64,000 nucleotides of DNA. Origin: Primorskyibacter flagellatus (GTDB lineage Bacteria; Pseudomonadota; Alphaproteobacteria; Rhodobacterales; Rhodobacteraceae). Numbering within the stretch: position 1 is the stretch's first letter; every line of letters begins with the position of its first letter. Below, piece by piece: positions 27,595 to 34,744 of this stretch. The translations under genes and the position numbers were made by a program. The stretch covers positions 1,228,338 to 1,292,337 of the forward strand of contig NZ_BMFJ01000001.1 of assembly GCF_014638275.1 (NCBI RefSeq). The letters are read 5' to 3'. The notes below the pieces were generated by a model. It saw only the letters and a list, made by a program, of their open reading frames with translations. It did not search any database and was not told the origin of the DNA.

Positions 27595-28419
27595 TCAGTT
27601 CGCGCAGGTGAACTGGCCGCGGAACCCGGCGGTGTAGTCGGGCCCGGCGGTCACGATCAGGTCTTGAAGGTCGTCGTCTTCGGTCTGTTTGACCTGCGCC
27701 GTCAACGGGCCGGCGGCAAAGCCGTCGCCATCGGCCTCAAGCCGGACAAGGTCGCCGCTGATCCGGATCAACGCGCTGTTGTCGCCCGTCACAAGCACCG
27801 GCGGGCTGGTCTCGGTATAGGTGAAGCGGCAGTCGGCACCATCGGGGAAGACCTTCGCGATGTCGTCCTCCGTCAGGAACTCCGGATCGACGGTCTTGAC
27901 GACCTCGGTCGACAGCGCCTCGGCAGCATCCTTCAGCTTCGGCGCGGCGGCGGCAGGCCCCGGCTGTGCCTCGCCATTCGCCGCGATGTCGGCGAGCAAG
28001 TAGCGCATCTCGGCGATCTCCTTGTCCTGAGCGTAGATGATCCCATCCGCCAGCTCGCGCACGCGCGGGTCGGTCAGATTGGCCCGTGAAGAGGTCATGA
28101 TGGCGATCGAATGGTGCGGGATCATCGCGCTCATGTAGGACCGGTCCTGCACAGTCGCCTGGCTGCGCACCAGCCAGAGCGCCCCGGCGAATACGACGAC
28201 GGACCCGGCGAAAATGGCGATATTGGCGGTGCGGTTCTTATACATGCCCAGCATGAAAGCCAGCATCACGAAAGCCATAACGGCCCCCATGACCAGCGCC
28301 ATGTAGGCGCGCGTTTCCGACCAGAAGACATGGCTGACGAGATAGGTGTTCAAATACATCAGACCGAGCATCAGCAGGGTCGAGGTCGCGATCATGAGGA
28401 AAAAACGGGTGTAGGCCAT
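27595..28419 (-). CDS. DUF305 membrane-anchored protein
   Basis: A 274-aa protein. Three hydrophobic helices at the N-terminus (about 5-30, 38-60, 65-85) are followed by a periplasmic DUF305 domain with the hallmark MSAMIPHHSIAIMTSSRA and AQDKEIAEMRYLLADI. DUF305 is ferritin-like in fold and is often found in copper and heavy-metal resistance loci. Residues 150-274 are an extra C-terminal beta-rich domain of unknown role. First gene of the minus-strand copper operon; its ribosome-binding site lies inside a perfect 11-bp inverted repeat, listed separately. Confidence 0.82.
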   Translation of the reverse strand: MAYTRFFLMIATSTLLMLGLMYLNTYLVSHVFWSETRAYMALVMGAVMAFVMLAFMLGMYKNRTANIAIFAGSVVVFAGALWLVRSQATVQDRSYMSAMIPHHSIAIMTSSRANLTDPRVRELADGIIYAQDKEIAEMRYLLADIAANGEAQPGPAAAAPKLKDAAEALSTEVVKTVDPEFLTEDDIAKVFPDGADCRFTYTETSPPVLVTGDNSALIRISGDLVRLEADGDGFAAGPLTAQVKQTEDDDLQDLIVTAGPDYTAGFRGQFTCAN

Positions 28420-28423
28420 CGGG

Positions 28424-28448
28424 GTTCTCCTGAAGTGTTCAGGAGAAC
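28424..28448 (-). promoter_or_regulatory. perfect 11-3-11 palindrome over the DUF305 ribosome-binding site
   Basis: GTTCTCCTGAA and TTCAGGAGAAC are separated by three bases. The AGGAG of the DUF305 gene, which starts 5 bases away, is inside one arm. As DNA it could be an operator for a dimeric regulator; as RNA it would form a hairpin that hides the ribosome-binding site. Confidence 0.55.
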
Positions 28449-28454
28449 AACAAC

Positions 28455-28471
28455 CCTCCAGTGGCTGGATG
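28455..28471. promoter_or_regulatory. CueR-box-like palindrome upstream of island copper operon
   Basis: CCTCCAG-TGG-CTGGATG matches 14 of 17 positions of the palindrome in the chromosomal copA promoter (37852-37868). The flanking -35 and -10 hexamers are poor on either strand, so it may be a degraded or differently placed site. It suggests control of the minus-strand copper operon by CueR. Confidence 0.45.
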
Positions 28472-28514
28472 TTCCCGAAAAAGTCATGAAGCCCGCATGA
28501 GGACTGACGAAATC

Positions 28515-28853
28515 ACCGGGTCCCATTGGTTAGCCGCCGCGAAGGCGGTAGAGGAGAAAAAGGTGTTTCCGTCTGAAACGGCGCCACCCTATCTCCTTGC
28601 CAAGGACCCGGTGTGAGCCGCCGCGTAGACGGCTGAGAAACAACGCTCTTGATACAAGAGTGCGCCGGGTCCCACCAGTTAGCCGCCGCGAAGGCGGTAG
28701 AGGAGAAAAAGGTGTTTCCGTCTGAATCGGCGCCACCCTATCTCCTTACCAGGGACCCGGTGTGAGCCGCCGCGTAGGCGGCTGAGAAAGACGCTCTTGA
28801 TACAAGAGTGCGCCGGGTCCCACCAGTTAGCCGCCGCGAAGGCGGTAGAGGAG
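28515..28853. repeat. structured 149-bp tandem repeat with CRISPR I-F-like hairpins
   Basis: Two full units and a partial third. Each unit has hairpin A (CCGCC-GCGAA-GGCGG) at 28529-28556, 28678-28705 and 28826-28853; a 56-base segment; hairpin B (CCGCC-GCGTA-GGCGG followed by CTGAGAAA) at 28613-28640 and 28762-28789; then 36-37 bases with hairpin CTCTTGATACAAGAG. An outer inverted repeat CCGGGTCCC/GGGACCCGG encloses hairpin A. B is 28 bases long and ends in CTGAGAAA, the form of a type I-F CRISPR repeat and its 8-nt handle. Intervals between A and B are 56 and 36-37 bases and nearly identical between units, so this is not a normal spacer array. No cas gene is present. The first B copy has one change in its stem. 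Confidence 0.75.
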
Positions 28854-29051
28854 ACCGCGATCTCCAGCCCGAACTTCGTGATCCTTGTGTTGAAGATGCG
28901 GATATCGCCCCGGTGGGAGATCGCAGGTCCCCAAGGAAAAACCTTCGGAGACGGCAGTCAGATTGCCAATCCCTCAGGTCACAACCGCTCCGATTCAGTT
29001 CTTCATGGAATCATGCGGTAGCTGCTGATCGCGACTATCGGTCGATGCCGG

Positions 29052-29333
29052 CTATTGCTTCTCTCCGGGCGACGCGGGCAGAGGCTCAAGACCAAGAAAC
29101 TTCCGATCTGTCGGTCGATTGATGTGTTTGTCGATGAACCGTTCCAACCTCTTGCGATCCTCCGGGCTGGCCTTGGCCATCGCCGCCAGAAACGCACCAC
29201 CGTGGATGTATTTACGCCGATCGTCCTCCTTGCGCTGACGCTTCTTCTCCTCGCCCTCCGCAGATTTCAAGCGCGCCTGCGCCTGCTCCAGCTTTTCCTT
29301 GAGCATCTCTACCCGTTTGCTGCGATCTGTCAT
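29052..29333 (-). CDS. small mobilization accessory protein (MobC/TraD-like)
   Basis: A 93-aa basic, mainly helical protein (KRVEMLKEKLEQAQARLKSA, EEKKRQRKEDDRRKYIHGGA, DRKRLERFIDKHINRPTDRK). Short proteins of this type, with a coiled N-terminal half and a KYxxGGA centre, are encoded divergently from MobA/MobL relaxases in alphaproteobacterial elements and help assemble the relaxosome. It is divergent from the relaxase at 29550, and the intergenic region contains the oriT. Family assignment rests on position and overall shape. Confidence 0.65.
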   Translation of the reverse strand: MTDRSKRVEMLKEKLEQAQARLKSAEGEEKKRQRKEDDRRKYIHGGAFLAAMAKASPEDRKRLERFIDKHINRPTDRKFLGLEPLPASPGEKQ

Positions 29334-29459
29334 GGGACCACCTCCTGATTTCGCATTTCCGAAAGGGAGATGTTGCCCCGCCTTGCTTCGCGCACCCGAA
29401 AATCAGAACGGCGACGCGAGAACATCTGTGCACGGCACCAGTCCCCGCCGCCGAGAGGC

Positions 29460-29491
29460 AAGGGCGCAGTTACGCAAAGTTGAGACTTTGC
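29460..29491 (-). other. oriT with nic site of the RSF1010/Ti (MobQ) type
   Basis: Read on the minus strand: inverted repeat GCAAAGT-CTCA-ACTTTGC (29491-29474), one G, then TAACTGCGCCCTT (ending at 29460). RSF1010 has an inverted repeat followed directly by TAAATGCGCCCT, and pTF1/Ti-type sites have TAAGTGCGCCCT; nicking is within this core. Position between the accessory and relaxase genes fits exactly. Confidence 0.8.
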
Positions 29492-29549
29492 CGCGCGCTG
29501 CCGCGGGCATTGAGGAGCGGATACCCGCCCCGGGCATGATTTCATTTCC

Positions 29550-30788
29550 ATGAAACACTCGCGCCCACATCCAGCCAGCCATTGCCCACTCCTGGTCATT
29601 TCCCGATCGGACGGGCGGTCATCCGTCGCCGCGGCCGCTTACGCCTCTCGGAGCCGGATGACCGATCATCGGACTGGTCTGATTTTCAACTATCGCAATG
29701 TTCCGGGTCTCCTGCACGAGGGCCTCGTGGGCTGGGAATCCTCAGCCGAGGAACTTTGGAACGCCGCCGAGAAATCCGAGGTGCGAAGCAACGCGCGTGT
29801 CGCGAGGGAACTGAGGCCGGCCCTGCCCGCTGAGCTGCCGCACAACGAGCAGATCCGTCTGGTTCACGGGTTTGCGTGCTGGCTGCGAGACTCGTTCGGC
29901 GTTGCCGTCCATTATGTGACCCACGCCCCCAGAGTCTTCGACGAAGAATGGGGGAAGGCGCTCTGGAAAAACCGTGGGACGGAGGTCGGCGAACAGGACT
30001 ATTTTACCGCTCTAAAAGACCCAACAAAGAGCAATCTCAACTTTCATGCGCACATCCGGTTCACGACCCGGGAAGTCGAGCGCGATAGTGGCGTTTTCGG
30101 AGAGAAAACGCGTGTGCTCGACGCACGGGACACCGGTGCCGCCTGCGTCCTTCTCATGCGCCAAGAATGGGAAACCCGAACAAACGCCGCGCTCAAACGC
30201 TGTGGATCATCCGCTCGTATCGACCTGCGTTCCTATGCCGATCAAGCAGCGGCTGGCGACGCGCCGGAAGGGCTTGAGCCCCAGAGGCACGAGGGACCGA
30301 AGACGGCAGCGATCAAAAGAAAACGACGGCAGGCAAAAGCAGCACCAGCGGGGGCCAGACAACGGGACCGCGCGCCCGTGCGCTCAAGGAATGAGGCTCT
30401 GTGGCAGGCGTGGGATCTGAAGCGCGCGAGGCAACGGGAAGAAGCTCGGAGATCCGGAGAGTCGCAGCATATCGCGAACAAGCGGGAGGCTGAGCGCCGA
30501 CAGGAAGCCACGGCTCATGCCGACAGGATCCGTTCGGCCGATACTGATGAAGCAAGAAGGGCCGCGGTCGAACAGTCACACTCCGTCGAGAGCACTCGAG
30601 CTGGATGCGGCTGGGCTCAGGCTATCAGCGACGCAATGGCCGGACGCGGTCCCTTCGCCGAAGGTTTCGAGAACGACGAAACGATAGATCCCGAGAACTA
30701 CAATCTGCCCCATGCTCCGGAACCCGAACCGATCATGCGGCCGGTCGCGGTGAATCGCCGCTCACCGCGGCAGCGCACACGGGGATAG
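29550..30788 (+). CDS. MobQ-type relaxase (MobA/MobL family)
   Basis: A 412-aa relaxase that nicks oriT and pilots the strand during conjugal transfer. The N-terminal domain has LVISRSDGRSSVAAAAYASR (residues 15-34), corresponding to the AAYR region of MobA/MobL, and the metal-binding motif NFHAHIRFTTREV with H166 and H168, usually HxHxLxTTR. The catalytic tyrosine is probably Y31 in AAAYASR. The C-terminal half is a basic, Arg/Glu-rich helical region (KRKRRQAKAAPAGARQRDRA). There is no helicase or primase domain, so processing stops at nicking and strand transfer; a host coupling system is needed. Confidence 0.88.
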   Translation: MKHSRPHPASHCPLLVISRSDGRSSVAAAAYASRSRMTDHRTGLIFNYRNVPGLLHEGLVGWESSAEELWNAAEKSEVRSNARVARELRPALPAELPHNEQIRLVHGFACWLRDSFGVAVHYVTHAPRVFDEEWGKALWKNRGTEVGEQDYFTALKDPTKSNLNFHAHIRFTTREVERDSGVFGEKTRVLDARDTGAACVLLMRQEWETRTNAALKRCGSSARIDLRSYADQAAAGDAPEGLEPQRHEGPKTAAIKRKRRQAKAAPAGARQRDRAPVRSRNEALWQAWDLKRARQREEARRSGESQHIANKREAERRQEATAHADRIRSADTDEARRAAVEQSHSVESTRAGCGWAQAISDAMAGRGPFAEGFENDETIDPENYNLPHAPEPEPIMRPVAVNRRSPRQRTRG

Positions 30789-31019
30789 TGGCGTGACACA
30801 GGCGACGGTTTGTTGCTGAGGCACTCCGCATTTCTCCTACCGACTGTATGCCCGCCCGCCTCCAATAGCGCCGAAACGAGGTTAAGCGGCGATCCTGCTG
30901 CACTTCCATCGAGAAGGATGTCTGCACCGGCTGCACGCGCGTTGTGACGCGCATCCGGTGGCCGATATCCGGGAGAGGCAATGTTGGACCGCGTCGATCA
31001 TCGAAAACAGGAGATATTG

Positions 31020-31544
31020 ATGTTCGATCACACAACCCAAGTAGCAGCCAACTGGGCCGAACATGTCCAGCCAGGTCATGTCGTGCTGTTTCGCTTCCCC
31101 GTTCGCTATCCGCAAACGAAAGACGGAGTGCCGATGACACGCCCATGCCTCGTCCTGGAAGTCGATGGCGAAGGCGCTTCCCAAAAGGTCGTGCTCGCTT
31201 ATGGCACGACTGCGACATCGGTCTCGCACACCGGCTACGACATTAGTCTCACGCGCTTGTCCGACCTAAGAAGTGCAGGTTTGAAACGGTCCACTCGCTT
31301 CATCGGCGCTCGTCTGTTGTCGGTCAGTCCGAACCATAATGGCTTCCCCATTGGAATGACCGGCACACCGGTCACAGGTCGTCTGGCAGATGCCCCTTGG
31401 GAAAGGATGCAATGGGTGCGCGCGCGTCTCCACGCCGAGCACGATATAGCCGTCGAGCACCAGAGGGAACGCAGCTCAACCCCCGTCGCCGTTGAGCATC
31501 GCATGCAGCGAACGATGGAATCGGGGCGCCAATCGGCAGTCTGA
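31020..31544 (+). CDS. PemK/MazF-like growth inhibitor
   Basis: A 174-aa protein with a beta-barrel opening of MazF/PemK type: PGHVVLFRFPVRY, then MTRPCLVLEVDG, VVLAYGTT, and STRFIGARLLSVSPNHNGFP. The G-x-V-[VL] and RPxLVL pattern fits mRNA-cleaving toxins or related PemK-like regulators, though this group of longer proteins is not well studied. No antitoxin-like small gene overlaps it; the next gene at 31617 might be a partner but has no known antitoxin fold. ATG 31020 (AGGAG 6 bases upstream) is preferred; ATG 30981 with GGGAG is an alternative. The 231-base gap upstream has no gene. Confidence 0.55.
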   Translation: MFDHTTQVAANWAEHVQPGHVVLFRFPVRYPQTKDGVPMTRPCLVLEVDGEGASQKVVLAYGTTATSVSHTGYDISLTRLSDLRSAGLKRSTRFIGARLLSVSPNHNGFPIGMTGTPVTGRLADAPWERMQWVRARLHAEHDIAVEHQRERSSTPVAVEHRMQRTMESGRQSAV

Positions 31545-31616
31545 CCACCGGCAGTGTGACCGGCCCCTCGATGATGAGGGCCGGCAGCACTCCGGCTCCC
31601 AGACCTGGAGAAAAAC

Positions 31617-32036
31617 ATGTTTCCGAAACCCACCACATACGCCAACGGCAACAACCATCGCTTGGTGCATTTCTTCGATCAGAAAATGCAGGGAGATTTC
31701 GAGAGGATGGAGGACATCCTCGCTGACGCGTCGCGCCATACCCGAGCAGCGTGCGAGGAGATCACCCAGCTTCCCTACGAGGCGTTCAAGCCGCTCCAGA
31801 GGTGGTCCGGTGACCTCGACCGGCATCTCGAACAGAACTCTCTGCTCACCGAGGATTTCCGCCACGCTGCCCGATCGGCACTTCGCGAAATGGCGCAACT
31901 GGAGCCGGAGCTGGCCCCCGGTCTGATCGAAGATGCCACGCGACTTTTGCGCGATGCTCTGGAGGCGTCCTACCGGGTCTGCGACTTGCTCGCAGCGGAG
32001 CAAGCCATCGCCAAGCACCGCGGAAACCGTAACTGA
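31617..32036 (+). CDS. hypothetical helical protein (139 aa)
   Basis: Not recognised. An acidic, almost wholly alpha-helical protein (MQGDFERMEDILADASRHTR, LLTEDFRHAARSALREMAQL, LIEDATRLLRDALEASYRVC). It has a good GGAG ribosome-binding site. It follows the PemK-like gene by 72 bases on the same strand. Confidence 0.5.
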   Translation: MFPKPTTYANGNNHRLVHFFDQKMQGDFERMEDILADASRHTRAACEEITQLPYEAFKPLQRWSGDLDRHLEQNSLLTEDFRHAARSALREMAQLEPELAPGLIEDATRLLRDALEASYRVCDLLAAEQAIAKHRGNRN

Positions 32037-32045
32037 CGCCGAGAT

Positions 32046-32068
32046 CGCCGGGGCTGGATCCCCCGGCG
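32046..32068 (+). terminator. hairpin after the 139-aa gene; rest of gap empty
   Basis: CGCCGGGG pairs with CCCCGGCG around a 7-base loop, 10 bases after the stop of the preceding gene. No T-run follows. The remainder of the 307-base gap (32037-32343) contains no recognised gene or repeat. Confidence 0.35.
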
Positions 32069-32343
32069 CCAGGGCGCGCTGGCCCCACTCACCTTTCTTT
32101 TGCTCAAGTTGGCGCGCCCGTCCTGACACCACCGCCTTTACCGGCAATGAATACCAGGAAGTGATCATCGTTCCCGGAAAGACCGATCACAGGTCAGAAC
32201 GAACTGTTTCTTATACAGATGTTTATCTGGCGAAGTCTGTCGGCTACTTTCAACCTCAGCACAATGGAGCAACTTTATGTAGCGATCACCTTCCAGGCCC
32301 TCGAAACCAGCCGCATCCCTGCGGTGGTCGGGCATGGAGTGCT

Positions 32344-32595
32344 ATGTCGAAAACGACAGCCGCACGGGCCGCGGCGAACGCAAGAGCCCGAGTCTCCCTG
32401 ACCTCCTCGACCGCGCAGATCCAACAGGTCAAAAGCGCCCTCAGCGAGGCCGCGAGGCAGATCACCCAGGGCGAAACCTGGGTGCTCCCCTACTTGAAAA
32501 GGCTCAAGGCCGAACTTGCCCGGCTCGAAGACGACCAAGACCTTCTCCTGCAAGCCCACGAAATCGCCAACGCCGCCCCTCGCAGGGCGGCGTAA
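32344..32595 (+). CDS. hypothetical small basic protein (83 aa)
   Basis: Not recognised. A short Ala/Arg-rich N-terminus (SKTTAARAAANARARVSLTS) leads into two helices (AQIQQVKSALSEAARQITQG and YLKRLKAELARLEDDQDLLL). GGAG precedes the ATG. Such small helical proteins are frequent near relaxases and integrases, sometimes as DNA-binding accessories. Support is limited to codon use and the ribosome-binding site. Confidence 0.4.
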   Translation: MSKTTAARAAANARARVSLTSSTAQIQQVKSALSEAARQITQGETWVLPYLKRLKAELARLEDDQDLLLQAHEIANAAPRRAA

Positions 32596-32682
32596 TGCTT
32601 TCACATCCACCGGAAACGGAGTGATCAGCGCGTGCAGCTTAACATGGCGTGCACGTCGTATGGTGCTATCGTCGAGAGAGAT

Positions 32683-33234
32683 ATGTCCGACAACACAGAA
32701 AACATTGAAAAAAAGGCTGCTATGTCAGACTATGCGGTCATCGACTTCGAAGCCAGCAGCCTTTCGTCTGAAAGCTGGCCGATCGAGATCGGTTTGTCAT
32801 GGCTCGACGAAGGAGAGGTTAGGACCTGGTCATCTCTTATTCGGCCTTCCAGATCATGGAGCCTCGATGACTGGTCTGATGAGAGCGCAGCAGTTCATCG
32901 GATCCCCATAGAAATCGTCCACGCTGCGCCATGCGTCGATGTCGTCGCGGCCCGTTTCTTCGAAGTCCTCGGAACGCGCCAGTTGGTCTCCGACGCGCCG
33001 GTCTTTGAAACACACTGGTTAACCAGAATGACCGAGGCCGCTGATCAGCCGGCCAAAGGACCGGTGCTCGATTTCCACCGGGTTTCATTCGCGAACTTCA
33101 GCGGCCTTGCCCTCGATTTGCTATACGAAACGATCGAGAGAAAGGTTGTGCCGCATCGAGCTGGCCCCGACAGCGCCCGTTTGGTTGCTGGTTGGCGCAG
33201 AGCCCTTGCGCATCATGAGGACCACCTCTCGTAG
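32683..33234 (+). CDS. DEDDh 3'-5' exonuclease (DnaQ-like)
   Basis: A 183-aa exonuclease of the DnaQ/epsilon superfamily. ExoI is VIDFEASSLSSESWPIEIG (D-x-E), ExoII lies in LVSDAPVFETHWL (D), and ExoIII is HRAGPDSARL (H-x-A-x2-D), so all four acidic residues and the histidine are there. It acts on single-stranded 3' ends of DNA or RNA. ATG 32683 has GAGAGAG upstream; ATG 32722, just before the first strand, is an alternative, and ATG 32632 is possible. It stands between unknown genes and the integrase; a role in trimming ends during excision, or in defence, is speculative. Confidence 0.78.
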   Translation: MSDNTENIEKKAAMSDYAVIDFEASSLSSESWPIEIGLSWLDEGEVRTWSSLIRPSRSWSLDDWSDESAAVHRIPIEIVHAAPCVDVVAARFFEVLGTRQLVSDAPVFETHWLTRMTEAADQPAKGPVLDFHRVSFANFSGLALDLLYETIERKVVPHRAGPDSARLVAGWRRALAHHEDHLS

Positions 33235-33264
33235 ATTTTGCCGTAGCACCCGGTTTTGCCACGA

Positions 33265-34596
33265 TCATGCGAGATGATCGGGCACCGGCAAGGACAGCTG
33301 CTGGGCAATCTCGTGCCGCTTTTCGAGCGTCACATCGTCACCGTAGACCGGCCGCCCCCGGATCTTTTTGATGCTGTGGCCCATCATGTGGCCCTTCTCC
33401 GTTTCGCTCACCCGGAACGCCTCCATCCTGCTCTCCCAGGAATGCCGCAAACCTCCGATCGTGTGCTCTGGCGAAGGAAAAAGACCACTTGTCCTGAGGC
33501 GACCATTCACATTGCCGGAATACCCACCTTTTCCGCGATACCTGGGGAACCCATTCGGGTTTCGCCGTGCCGCCGCCAAAGCGACGCCCACCAATGGCAC
33601 CTTTCGTTTTGACGCAGTGTTCTTGATTTCGCGCCGGTGAGCCCCGTCGCTATTCGCGACGAGTATATGCGGAATAGCTGCATCCAGCACGATCGCCTCT
33701 GGCGGAAGATCATGGATTTCTGATTGCCGACACCCCGTCTCGATGGAGATCAGCAGGATGTCACGCGCCTCCGCATTGAGATTGTCGAACGCCCCGGGTG
33801 CAAACCATTTCTCGACGATCCAGTCGGTCGAGATTTCGAGCTTCCGGTTTTCATCATTGTGCCGATCACGCAGACTGACCCTCCGATACGGCTCGGGAGG
33901 GTTCGGTCGCGCGATGTTCTCGTAGTAACGCCTAAGCATTCCTGCGAGGTTGGCGAACTCTTTGTTTGCGCTCTCAATCGCGAGGCCTTCGGCAGCCACC
34001 CTGCGCTTCCACCACGCTCGATGCCGTAGCGCGACCGCATGGTCGATATCCTCCACGAGGATGTCGGCACCGTCCAACGCCGCCCGTAGGTTGCTGGCAG
34101 CCCGGATTTTCGCATTGCGCCAGACCCGCATCTGGTTGGGATTTTTGAACCGATTGTCGAATGCAGCAAGCTGCTCATCAGCAGCCGCGAACTGGGATAG
34201 TCGCAGGCCCGTCTGCTCTACGCCGCCAAGCACGGCCTTCGCGACCGTTGGATCGCCTCCATGCCTTTCCACGGCGGCGAACCGATTCAACAACTCATCG
34301 AGGGGCGCGGTTACCAGTTCCGCGACCGGGCGATAGAGAAATCCCTCATTGGCCGCGATATGCGAGGCAGCGGCCAGTTGATCTACCGTGTCTGACATTT
34401 CCGGTGTGAGCGCCCGCATCACCTCAAGGTCCCTGAGGATTTGTGCTTCAGCAGCGGGCAGGAGCTCGCGCGCGCGTCGCTCGCTGTCCGTCCGAAGACT
34501 GCGATGAATCTCACTGCGACCGGCGACATCGAGATATCTACGCGGGACCCGCATCCGGAGATGCCAAGTGCCGTTTCGCTTATGCAATCCCGCCAT
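33265..34596 (-). CDS. int: tyrosine recombinase (site-specific integrase)
   Basis: A 443-aa integrase. The N-terminal region (residues 1-60, GTWHLRMRVPRRYLDVAGRS) is the arm-binding type seen in P4-like and related phage integrases, followed by a SAM-like core-binding domain. Catalytic residues are R290 (ETGCRQSEI), R384 in a GLRHSWESR box, H407 (MGHS) and the nucleophile Y418 (PVYGDD). It catalyses integration into and excision from tRNA-Ser. The gene is transcribed inward from attR, and a candidate arm site (34645-34667) lies 49 bases upstream of its start, where binding could repress int itself. No excisionase gene was recognised. Confidence 0.92.
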   Translation of the reverse strand: MAGLHKRNGTWHLRMRVPRRYLDVAGRSEIHRSLRTDSERRARELLPAAEAQILRDLEVMRALTPEMSDTVDQLAAASHIAANEGFLYRPVAELVTAPLDELLNRFAAVERHGGDPTVAKAVLGGVEQTGLRLSQFAAADEQLAAFDNRFKNPNQMRVWRNAKIRAASNLRAALDGADILVEDIDHAVALRHRAWWKRRVAAEGLAIESANKEFANLAGMLRRYYENIARPNPPEPYRRVSLRDRHNDENRKLEISTDWIVEKWFAPGAFDNLNAEARDILLISIETGCRQSEIHDLPPEAIVLDAAIPHILVANSDGAHRREIKNTASKRKVPLVGVALAAARRNPNGFPRYRGKGGYSGNVNGRLRTSGLFPSPEHTIGGLRHSWESRMEAFRVSETEKGHMMGHSIKKIRGRPVYGDDVTLEKRHEIAQQLSLPVPDHLA

Positions 34597-34644
34597 GATT
34601 TCCCCCGTATCGGACCCGGTCCCGATGCCATAGCTTCAGCCGGG

Positions 34645-34667
34645 TTTGCTCCACATTTTGCTACACA
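34645..34667 (+). repeat. right internal 23-bp direct repeat (candidate arm site)
   Basis: Exact copy of 10861-10883, in the same orientation, ending 77 bases inside attR and upstream of the integrase gene. Confidence 0.6.
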
Positions 34668-34744
34668 ATGCCCGGCATGTCTCGCATCGTGATGTGTCGC
34701 AACTATCTTGAAATCATGGCTTTTTCAGGATGCAGATTGTCGCA

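Noticed and set aside
28529-28853. A CRISPR array of type I-F.
   Set aside because: Intervals are unequal (56 and 36-37 bases, not about 32), the intervals are nearly identical from unit to unit, element A differs from B, and there are no cas genes in the window.
29550-30788. A complete conjugative (ICE) machinery.
   Set aside because: Only relaxase, accessory protein and oriT are present; no VirB/TraG-type genes are found in the island.
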